Source: Acrasis kona
Taxonomy: Eukaryota; Heterolobosea; Eutetramitea; Acrasida; Acrasidae
Length of the DNA: 64,000 nt
Assembly (NCBI GenBank): GCA_026419775.2
Contig: JAOPGA020000950.1
Coordinates: forward strand, 1-64,000
Reading direction: 5' to 3'
Position 1 is the stretch's first letter. The number at the start of each line of letters is the position of its first letter. The position numbers and the translations under genes were made by a program. The notes below the pieces were generated by a model. The model did not search any database, was not told where the DNA came from, and worked only from the letters and a program-made list of their open reading frames with translations. Below, one piece after another: positions 9,841 to 17,321 of this stretch.

Positions 9841-10458
9841 ATGAAGTACACAATACTCATCCTTTGCCTTGTTTGTTGTTACTCAAATTGCACTGCTCAG
9901 GGCGCACGTGGGGATTACTCGCACTGCTATACTTGTCCACCGGGTCACACCCACTGGTTTGACGCAGGTTATGAATTTGCACCACAAGGCGACCGCTGTG
10001 CATGTGTTGCTATTCACTTTAGAGAGACGGACTGCGATCCGTGCCCGAGTGGACATATACATTGGTTCAAATCACTAGATCATGTTGAGGCGCCTGGTGG
10101 GGATCAATGTGCATGCGTAATAGCGCCTGCCAAAATACCATTTAGCAGCACTCTTGATTATTGTGAAGTGAACGCCAAGAAAAGATCATTTGTTTCAAAA
10201 ACATGTATCAATGATTTCGCCAGACAGTGCAATGGCAATGGTAGATGCGGCGAGTTTAATAACTGTACTTGCAAACCTGGATTTAGTGGTGTGGACTGTC
10301 AAATCCGTTGTGTTGAAAGATTTCCTTGCTTCGAGTGCAAAGCTGGGTTTGTTCACTGGTACGACGTCGAGAATGTGGACCCACCTGGTGGTGACAAATG
10401 TGGTTGCGTCCGTGATGGCTATCGAAAAAAAAGTAATGTTCTTTCAGGAAGGTTGTAG
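9841..10458 (+). CDS. Secreted Cys-rich protein with GH-x-HW repeats and an EGF module
   Basis: Single exon, 205 residues, with a strong signal peptide (MKYTILILCLVCCYSNC then TAQG). Three repeats share the pattern C-x2-C-x2-G-(H/F)-x-HW-(F/Y), then (A/P)P-x-GD-x-C-x-CV: CPPGHTHWFDAGYEFAPQGD at residues 32-51, CPSGHIHWF near 68 and CKAGFVHWYDVENVDPPGGD near 162. Between repeats 2 and 3 is an EGF-like segment (CNGNGRCGEFNNCTCKPGF). The even, closely spaced cysteines suggest disulphide-bonded extracellular modules. I do not know this repeat as a named domain. Function could be adhesion, coat or secreted lectin-like binding; there is no direct evidence. No membrane anchor is present, so the protein is probably released or wall-bound. 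Confidence 0.75.
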   Translation: MKYTILILCLVCCYSNCTAQGARGDYSHCYTCPPGHTHWFDAGYEFAPQGDRCACVAIHFRETDCDPCPSGHIHWFKSLDHVEAPGGDQCACVIAPAKIPFSSTLDYCEVNAKKRSFVSKTCINDFARQCNGNGRCGEFNNCTCKPGFSGVDCQIRCVERFPCFECKAGFVHWYDVENVDPPGGDKCGCVRDGYRKKSNVLSGRL

Positions 10459-10638
10459 TATCATTGCTAGTAATAAACTGTTGTTCAGTGCATTTAATTT
10501 ATTCTTGAATTTTCTGACGTCTTGGTTGTATAGTGCACCATCGAAGGGCAGCAGATATGATCCGATGTTGGTAGTTTTCGTTTAACATGTTGTAACCCAC
10601 GATTTCCGAAAAGGAATTTCAACCCAGATTTTCACAAC

Positions 10639-11153
10639 ATGCAGTCGAACTCCAGCAAGAGTGTTGAGACAGAAGACTTTAAGAGGGACATCATAGCAGG
10701 CTCTGCTTTGAGCGATTGTAGAAATCTAGCCATTGCATATATGAAAGCGCGGGGAAGCAGTAACACCATGTTGTACCAGAGGAGTGAATCCAGTTTTCTT
10801 GATTGTGTGAATGATTATGCCAAAATGGTAAACATTATATTGCCGCGTAATGTAACATTGTATAGAAAGCGGGCGCGTGGAGTAGTGCAAGAAACGGCGA
10901 TAATGTTTATTATTTTGATAGGCAGAATGGAACAATACAGTGGAACAGACCAGATCAGATTGACGAAGATATACAAAAAGGAAAGTTAAAATATGGACAA
11001 CGGGGTGTTGAAAAATGCGAATTTCTACATCTTCAATTAGTATTATGCGAAAAAACTGTTATCGGCCAAACAAAAGGATGTAATCAAGAGTACAGAAGAT
11101 TCTTGGAATGTTTCAAAAAGTACTCTAAGGAACCCATGGCTTCAGAAAACTAG
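10639..11153 (+). CDS. WW-domain protein with twin CX9C motif
   Basis: Exons 10639-10827 and 10866-11153, joined over a 38-base intron (GTAAAC...ATAG), encode 158 residues. The second exon starts inside a WW domain: AW, then NGDNVYYFDRQNGTIQWNRP, with both signature Trp residues, the YYF core and the closing Pro. It is followed by two CX9C motifs, CEFLHLQLVLC and CNQEYRRFLEC, the hallmark of CHCH-type proteins oxidised in the mitochondrial intermembrane space by the Mia40 pathway. There is no mitochondrial presequence, as usual for such proteins. The N-terminal 60 residues contain two more cysteines. A WW domain in one chain with a twin CX9C unit is unusual; the role is unknown. Reading without splicing gives a frame that destroys both domains, which supports the intron. 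Confidence 0.75.
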
Positions 11154-11394
11154 AGGCTTACTATAAAATAAATATTAAACGTCACCTTTAGTTCATTTTG
11201 TAATTTTCATGAGGGATCAAGATCAGTGTTACTTTAACAGTGATGGTGTTGGTTATAAAGCAGTATTTAAATTATATGAATTAATAGTAGATGGAAAATA
11301 AAGGTGTTAAAATCAACCTTGTGTTTTCGCTTGTTCTTTCTCTTGTTGGTGAACTTTCTGTTACAATATACCTTCAAAATACAAATCAATTTTG

Positions 11395-12138
11395 ATGGAA
11401 GGAAAGGTAGCATTAGTCACTGGAGGAGCTACCGGAATTGGAAAGGCCATTTGTATTCAGTTGTGCCACAATAGATGCAAAGTGGCTGTTTGTGACATGA
11501 ACGAGGAAGTTGGAAGACAAACCGTAAAGGAGCTTAATAGCCAAGGTGGTGAAGCAATCTTTATTAAAGTCGATGTTACCAAATCAGAGGAAGTACAGAA
11601 CATGGTTAAATCTGTTATTGACAAGTTTGGTAGGATAGATTACGCTGTAAATAACGCTGGTGTGGGCGGCTCGTTATCAAAGACTGAAAATTACTCCGAA
11701 TCCCTTTTCGATAACATAATGGACATCAATTTGAAGGGAGTGTTCTTGTGCCTCAAATATCAGTTGAAACAAATGGTCGCTCAAGGGGGAAAAGGATGCT
11801 CCATCGTAAATACATCGTCCATATCAGGCTTATCCGCTTACAGAATGAACTCTCCTTACAGCGCGTCAAAGTTTGGAGTTGTTGGTCTAACAAAGTCCAC
11901 AGCAATTGAGTATGCAAGGATGGGAATTAGAGTAAATTGTGTATGTCCTACATTCACCCAGACTGCAATGTTACCTGACGACAAAAAACTGCAGGAGAAT
12001 CTTATCGAAAGGGTTCCTCTACACCGTTTAGGAACTCCTGACGACGTAGCCAATGCCGTCATGTTTTTATTAAGCGAACAATCCTCATTTATTACAGGTG
12101 TTGCCCTTCCCCTTTGTGGCGGTTTATCAGCTCTTTAA
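11395..12138 (+). CDS. Classical short-chain dehydrogenase/reductase
   Basis: A 247-residue single-exon SDR. The ATG at 11395 is chosen over an in-frame TTG just before it. The Rossmann motif TGGATGIG is at the N-terminus, the acidic residue after beta 2 (CDMN) favours NAD(H), NNAG is near residue 89, and the catalytic block runs SIVNTSSISG then YSASK, giving the Ser-Tyr-Lys set. The C-terminal block TGVALPLCGG matches the FabG-like cluster. The substrate cannot be told from sequence: 3-oxoacyl reductases, glucose dehydrogenases and levodione-type reductases all look like this. No targeting signal is seen, so it is probably cytosolic. A bacterial-like SDR in a protist may reflect old transfer, but its base composition matches its neighbours. 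Convergent with the next gene, 36 bases away. Confidence 0.85.
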   Translation: MEGKVALVTGGATGIGKAICIQLCHNRCKVAVCDMNEEVGRQTVKELNSQGGEAIFIKVDVTKSEEVQNMVKSVIDKFGRIDYAVNNAGVGGSLSKTENYSESLFDNIMDINLKGVFLCLKYQLKQMVAQGGKGCSIVNTSSISGLSAYRMNSPYSASKFGVVGLTKSTAIEYARMGIRVNCVCPTFTQTAMLPDDKKLQENLIERVPLHRLGTPDDVANAVMFLLSEQSSFITGVALPLCGGLSAL

Positions 12139-12174
12139 TAAAATCTACTTTGATTCTACACGTTGGACCATCAA

Positions 12175-12681
12175 TTAATTCTCTTGCAAGGAAATTTTAG
12201 TCTGGAAATAAACAATCATAGGTAGACCTTCTCTCATCCACTGCTTCTCATTATCTGTATTCGTACAATGTGTAAGTATAGATAGCAACATTGTTACGTC
12301 CTCATGCGAAGTGTGATTTTCAATCAATTCTAGCAGTAATTCAAACTGCTGATCATTTAACCAAAGTTTTTTGAAAGCGTTAATAGCATTTGATCGCAGT
12401 GCCCGGGTTTGACTGACTTCATGATTACTGTCATCAACGTCCTTGTCCACTACCACGTCATTCTCCACTACCAATTCACAACTGTTCTTTTTTTTGATGT
12501 GCTTGGACGAGTTAGTGTAATCCAATATACCGCACGATTTGCATTTAGCTGAACAAAGTGTATAATGACAAGTGCAATAATGAAAGTATCTATACGATCC
12601 AACTCCGTACACTGTCTGTTTCCCTCTAGTAAGTGGAAGAGATGAAATTGAACAAAATATCTGTATGTTTGGTCTTGTCAT
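12175..12681 (-). CDS. Unknown 168-residue protein with Cys cluster
   Basis: I do not recognise this protein. The single-exon frame starts with MTRPNIQIFCS and carries a dense cysteine/histidine cluster around residues 35-50 (HYCTCHYTLCSAKCKSCG) that could bind zinc. A basic patch (KHIKKKNSC) and an acidic linker (VVVDKDVDDSNHE) follow, then a helical C-terminal half (NDQQFELLLELIENHT). The size, zinc-ribbon-like start and helical end would suit a nuclear or ribosomal assembly factor, but that is speculation. A GTTGACC motif lies about 25 bases upstream of its start, in the inverse orientation. Confidence 0.6.
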   Translation of the reverse strand: MTRPNIQIFCSISSLPLTRGKQTVYGVGSYRYFHYCTCHYTLCSAKCKSCGILDYTNSSKHIKKKNSCELVVENDVVVDKDVDDSNHEVSQTRALRSNAINAFKKLWLNDQQFELLLELIENHTSHEDVTMLLSILTHCTNTDNEKQWMREGLPMIVYFQTKISLQEN

Positions 12682-12883
12682 ACTAAGAGTTACTTAAAAT
12701 AAGTTGACCTGATAAATAGAATCTATAAATTTATGTTTGGCGACTTATTAGTCTTCCATTTTGGAATTGTAGAATCACTACTCTTTTCATTATCGACCAT
12801 GGTTAATTCAACAGATCCTGGTTGACTTCAAATTTAATAAAATTTAAAGCTACCAGCAAAAATTATTTAAAGTTATTTGTTGT

Positions 12884-12967
12884 GGGATAATGGTCTAGAT
12901 TTTAAGATATTGGTATGATTTCCGCTTTGGGTGCGGAAGGTTACGGGTTCGATTCCCGTTTGTCCCC
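12884..12967 (+). tRNA. tRNA-Pro(TGG) with 12-base D-loop insertion
   Basis: The 84-base gene has a seven-pair acceptor stem (GGGATAA with TTGTCCC), anticodon arm TCCGC-TTTGGGT-GCGGA with anticodon TGG, and a perfect T arm ACGGG-TTCGATT-CCCGT, followed by a T6 run for Pol III termination. The D arm opens as in normal tRNA-Pro (TGGTCTAG) and closes normally (TGGTATGAT), but about 12 extra bases (ATTTTAAGATAT) lie between. Without them the gene is a standard 72-base tRNA-Pro with an intact A box. The insertion is not at the usual intron position next to the anticodon. It either stays as a large D loop or is an ectopic intron. Confidence 0.9.
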
Positions 12968-13545
12968 GTTTTTTAGACTATCTAGTGTATGGATCAGCAC
13001 TCAATGCCCCTCCTCTTCCAATTCCATCAGCGGTTACGCATCTTCTTATCTGTTTTCATTTCTGCAGGATTATAAGGTTAAATTGCATTGTAACGTGATT
13101 TATCATGATAAGCATGTACAACTGTTCAAATTCAATCGAGATCCATAGGCATTATATTGTAGTTAACAATATCGATATTGCTCAAATTCTTGACAAACAG
13201 TGTCTAATGTTCTTAATGATTATGTCTTCATGTCCACATTTTTGTTGAGCACATTTGAAGTTGTTCTCCTTTAAGATATGCTAAACATCGTTTAACTTGT
13301 GGTCCAGATACCAAATGGAAGGTGGTTAGAATCGAGCCTGTGCTCTAATGACTCGCCACAAATCTTGTTGGTATATGAATGCTTTAGACTATTATACAGA
13401 GATTACCTGTCAAGTATCCCTGTCTTCGTGTTCATTTTTTTTATTGTGTAGATGTTGATCCTCTATGATAGTATGTTGGGTATCCAACTGTACGATATTA
13501 GATTACAATTCAAACATTAATTTTTTGTTATAATCTAAAAATAAA
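12968..13545. other. Intergenic region after tRNA-Pro
   Basis: The T run just after the tRNA is its terminator. Beyond that I see no coding frame with start, domain or codon signature. A minus-strand ATG near 13430 followed by a GTAATC...CAAG candidate intron quickly meets a stop in the joined frame, so I do not call it a gene. Confidence 0.4.
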
Positions 13546-14724
13546 ATGAACACAACAGGAATCCCAGAACTTACACCAGCCCCAAGACAAGAGGGATTTA
13601 AAAGACCAACAAAGAAGAGGAAAACGGAAGAGGAAATAAAAGAAGCTCAAAAAAGGAGACGAATAGAATTACAAGAATCACAATCGTTATCAAAAACATC
13701 AGTATTAAAGCCGTCATCTAATGTAAACTTGAAAGCCGCAACACAAGGACCTTCGAGCGAAATCGCCCCTCCAAGTGCAGTTATCGATGCTCCGGTAATT
13801 GATGACAATGATGATCCTTTTATAGGAATGTCAAAAGAAGAGATTGATAAAATCCTATCCTCAGATGAGTTTTCTCCTGCAAATATTGCAATGCAAATGT
13901 TAAGAGATATATTTCCTTATCAGTTGAGCAGGGTGAGAGATCAAGTGAATGACCACAAGTTTATTCTTCCTCCAATTATAATGGCACACATGCTATATTC
14001 CATGGTCAGCGACAGAACGGAGGTGGACAGACACATTGCTGAATATCAAAGGAGGAATGAGGTTAGACAGTTCCATCTGTACACGTTAGGGAAGGATGTG
14101 ATTGGTTATGTATTCACACAAGACTACTTGGAGGCAGTTGGTAGGATTCTGCTGGCTCATGGTGAAAAGGAAAGAGCAAAACAACCAAACAAAGAAAAAG
14201 ACGAAAAAGTTGATGAACATACTTTGAGATTGAGGAGACAAAGACAAATGTTGAACGCTCAAAATAAAGATAAAAATAATCCTCTCATTGGCGGTAATCA
14301 TACTTTTGAACAAGTAAAGGCCATGATGGTCGAGAGGTTTGAAAAGGATTTAATTCCAAACTGTCGTGATCCGTTTGTATCCAAATCTCAATTAAAAGAA
14401 CACTTAAAGTGTCAAGACAACCACATTAGTGTATTGGTGCAGTTAGGCTTGTTAACAATAAGAGACGACAGGTCCTTTTGGTTCTCAGTCCCTAACGTTG
14501 GTTTATTTTTAGATTTTCTGGTCAAGGGAAGGAAGGAGCTTCTAGATATTTTGAAAAGAAAAAAATACAAGGAGATGATGCTGCATACATTGGAAGAGCG
14601 CTTCTTGAAAAAATCACCTCTCGGTAATACATTTCACATTAGGGACCTTTTAGGATGTGGTCTAATAGAAAACATACACACAAGCAATGGGTCAATGATT
14701 AGATTAAAAGCACAAACTTTATGA
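13546..14724 (+). CDS. STK19: STK19-type winged-helix DNA repair factor
   Basis: Single exon, 392 residues. The C-terminal half matches STK19: MAHMLYSMVSDRTEVDRHI near residue 146, LLTIRDDRSFWFSVPNVGLF near 306, and the terminal block LGNTFHIRDLLGCGLIENIH then SNGSMIRLK, equivalent to the human LGLTYHVHDLIGAQLVDCIS block. Although named a kinase, STK19 is now known as a tandem winged-helix protein that positions TFIIH in transcription-coupled nucleotide excision repair. No kinase motifs are present here either. The N-terminal 120 residues are basic then acidic and probably disordered, with a nuclear localisation-like RPTKKRKTEEE. Its stop codon region overlaps the convergent MTRR coding end by six bases. 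Confidence 0.9.
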   Translation: MNTTGIPELTPAPRQEGFKRPTKKRKTEEEIKEAQKRRRIELQESQSLSKTSVLKPSSNVNLKAATQGPSSEIAPPSAVIDAPVIDDNDDPFIGMSKEEIDKILSSDEFSPANIAMQMLRDIFPYQLSRVRDQVNDHKFILPPIIMAHMLYSMVSDRTEVDRHIAEYQRRNEVRQFHLYTLGKDVIGYVFTQDYLEAVGRILLAHGEKERAKQPNKEKDEKVDEHTLRLRRQRQMLNAQNKDKNNPLIGGNHTFEQVKAMMVERFEKDLIPNCRDPFVSKSQLKEHLKCQDNHISVLVQLGLLTIRDDRSFWFSVPNVGLFLDFLVKGRKELLDILKRKKYKEMMLHTLEERFLKKSPLGNTFHIRDLLGCGLIENIHTSNGSMIRLKAQTL

Positions 14725-16671
14725 TGACCATACATCTTTTTGATATCTTCCTTCAGCCTCCCATCTGTCAATTACAGCCTGCGCCGATTCTTTATCACAT
14801 CCTGAATCTTCCTGTATGATTCCCATCAAAACTCTATGAACGTCTTTGGCCATTCCGTAAGCGTCGCCACATACATAAAGATAACCAGCCTTTCTGTTCA
14901 TGACGTCTAAAATTGTATTTGCATGCTCCTTCATGTAGTCTTGAACGTATGAACCTCCGTACCATAATCCATTGTTTCCTTCTCTGCTCGTTGCGACAAG
15001 TAAGTTCAGACAAACAGGACTATTCGGTGCTTCAAAATGACGAAGATCTTGCCTGTACAAAAAATCAACATCCCGGCGTCTACACCCATAAAACAGCCAA
15101 TTGCATTGGTCATTACTCTCCAACCTTAATGTACTTGTGTTGCCTAAATTGTCTGAATCAACGCTCGCATACATGACACTTTCTCTGTGTTGTAGAAACC
15201 CTCTGAATGGAGCGACTCCTGTTCCGGGACCGACCATAATAATTGGAGTGTTCGTGGATTGAGGTAGCCTAAATTCTGGCGTGGATTTCAAAAATATACG
15301 TATATTCACATCAAATTGATCTTCGCTCATCATCAACTTCTTTGCCTTTCTGTTCAGCCACCGAGTACAAACACCATACTTTTTAGACCGTTGTGGAGGT
15401 GGTGTCTCCCATTCTACAATAGTGAACGCTATGTGAATGGAGTTGGGATGCCGTAGAGGGCTGCAAGATATAGAATAGTAGCGTGGCTTTATGGGCTGCA
15501 ACCATTGCAACACTTGTTGTAAGGAAGGTTGACAAGAAGGATACAATTTTAAAATGTCACATAAAGAAGCATGTTGTTGACTGATCTTGACGCGATAAGC
15601 ACCGGCATTGACGTGTGGAAGAGACAAAACAGTCAAATCGTGCCTGTCGTTCTTTTCAGTACAACATTCAGCGAGCATGCGAAGGGTGTTAGGAGATAAT
15701 GTACCTTCAATATCTAGGACATTTAAAAACAAGTCAAAAAGAGTAATTGGTTCATCTTGCTGCAAATGACGAGGAAATAACTCCTCCTTTTGGTCATCGA
15801 TACATTCACATTTTATTAATTGATCTTTTTGTTCATAAACTTTTAATGTTTGTAGTAATGTCTTGACCGAATCCTCATCATTCTGTGGTATGATACCGAT
15901 GGCATCTCCAGGAGAGTAGTCGATACCTGATCCGCTAATGTCCAGTTCCATGTGAAGTACCTGCTTCTCGGAACCTGACTGCGTCAAATACCTCGCCGTT
16001 ATGACTTTTGCGTTAAATGGATTTTTAATGTCAAAAGGTCCTTGGTTGTTGGTCTTGGGCAGCTTATGCCCTTCATGGGACTCACCATCTGTCAAAGTCA
16101 CTTTAACGTAGCAACCTGCTGGCGCAAAATTAGCGACGTCGTCTTGGTGCGACGAATGCTTTCTTGTTACTGGGGCTGCGGTGGTGGGGTACAACTCGTC
16201 TAGATGAGATTTTAGTTGGTCGATCCATGGTTCCACTACTTCTTCAAGACCAGTGGCATCATCAGCGGCACCATGTGTACAAAATCTCTGACCTCCTAAT
16301 TCTGATAATCTTCTGTCAATTAATTTACTAGCGTTGCAGAATTTATCATAGTTGGTATCTCCAAGACCCAATACTCCATACCGCACTCCGTCAAATAAGT
16401 CTTTTGGTTGTGACGCCCTCTTTATAAACCTGAAGAATTTATCTCCATTTTCCGGTACATCTCCATTTCCTGTTGTAGAACAAACGATAATCATGTTTAA
16501 TGCCGATCCCGCTTTCCGTTTGGGAAGCTCTTTGTCCTTGAAGTTGTTCAAATCCATAAACTCAGCGGTATATTTCTTGCTTTGACAAATTTCATATATG
16601 CGCTTCGCTATCGATTCAGCGTTACCCGAAGCAGAGGCAAAAAGCACATTCAACGGTGTTCTTGCCTCCAT
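14719..16671 (-). CDS. MTRR: Methionine synthase reductase (diflavin reductase)
   Basis: A 650-residue diflavin enzyme that passes electrons from NADPH through FAD and FMN to reactivate cobalamin-dependent methionine synthase. The flavodoxin-like domain begins FASASGNAESIAKRI; GVLGLGDTNYDKFCNASKLI and THGAADDATGLEEVVEPWID are diagnostic of MTRR rather than P450 reductase. The FAD-binding RYYSISCSP is near residue 410, and the NADPH site MVGPGTGVAPFRGFLQHR is near 485. There is no N-terminal membrane anchor, again unlike P450 reductase. I chose the ATG at 16671, which opens MEARTPLNVLFASAS; an in-frame upstream ATG would add 20 unlikely residues. The gene implies cobalamin-dependent methionine synthesis. 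Other diflavin enzymes such as NDOR1 fit less well. Confidence 0.85.
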   Translation of the reverse strand: MEARTPLNVLFASASGNAESIAKRIYEICQSKKYTAEFMDLNNFKDKELPKRKAGSALNMIIVCSTTGNGDVPENGDKFFRFIKRASQPKDLFDGVRYGVLGLGDTNYDKFCNASKLIDRRLSELGGQRFCTHGAADDATGLEEVVEPWIDQLKSHLDELYPTTAAPVTRKHSSHQDDVANFAPAGCYVKVTLTDGESHEGHKLPKTNNQGPFDIKNPFNAKVITARYLTQSGSEKQVLHMELDISGSGIDYSPGDAIGIIPQNDEDSVKTLLQTLKVYEQKDQLIKCECIDDQKEELFPRHLQQDEPITLFDLFLNVLDIEGTLSPNTLRMLAECCTEKNDRHDLTVLSLPHVNAGAYRVKISQQHASLCDILKLYPSCQPSLQQVLQWLQPIKPRYYSISCSPLRHPNSIHIAFTIVEWETPPPQRSKKYGVCTRWLNRKAKKLMMSEDQFDVNIRIFLKSTPEFRLPQSTNTPIIMVGPGTGVAPFRGFLQHRESVMYASVDSDNLGNTSTLRLESNDQCNWLFYGCRRRDVDFLYRQDLRHFEAPNSPVCLNLLVATSREGNNGLWYGGSYVQDYMKEHANTILDVMNRKAGYLYVCGDAYGMAKDVHRVLMGIIQEDSGCDKESAQAVIDRWEAEGRYQKDVWSS

Positions 16672-17321
16672 CTTTGTGAATCGAAATTGACAAAATATTA
16701 CAATCCGTTTTGTATTTACAATAATGTTCATGTTGCAACAAGTTGAATGGACCTGAAACTTTCAAAAAAAGAACGTTCGTTATGGACTGCAATGCCGTGT
16801 AAAACACCCTCTCTTGGAATCAGACCGTTTCTAAAAGAACAAATGTAGTATTGAATTATGAGTTTACTTTATCGACATAATGTCTTGCCAGAAATACGAA
16901 AGTTTATCTTCTAGGTACAAACACCTTGGATTCACCATAGTTTGGGAAATCGCAACAATCTTGCAATCTGATTGTGATGTCACGTTTAGTATAATTGGGA
17001 CTTGTTTTAATAAACTATAATTAACAAGAGACAATCATTCAGGCATAAAATTGCCTACCCGCATTAATAAAGTGGTCGTAGATGTCTGAAATATATAACA
17101 GTTCCCATTTAATGTAGAGACGTAGTCGATATCCCAAACAAGATATTATATTTGTTGATAGATTGGTCTGATTTAATAATTCATTTCCTAGTTTTATCGC
17201 ATCATGGTGATTCGATGTGAATCTTGTCATCCAAATAGGGATGCTGCTGGCAAAGTCGGTTGACGACAAATTGACATTTATTGTAGACCAAGATTGAACA
17301 AAACCTTTCAGATTTAAATTA
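16672..17321. other. Divergent intergenic region with a doubtful minus-strand ORF
   Basis: Between MTRR and the divergent armadillo gene I see one possible small minus-strand gene, 17039-17230, coding 63 residues from MTRFTSNHHDAIKLGN to INAGRQFYA. It has no domain I know and could be noise; the same frame continues upstream through the armadillo start. A GTTGACG motif lies at 17259, some 60 bases before the armadillo ATG. Confidence 0.3.

Noticed and set aside
12915-13148. 77-codon frame starting MISALGAEGYGF
   Set aside because: It begins inside the tRNA-Pro gene and its first residues are a translation of the tRNA.
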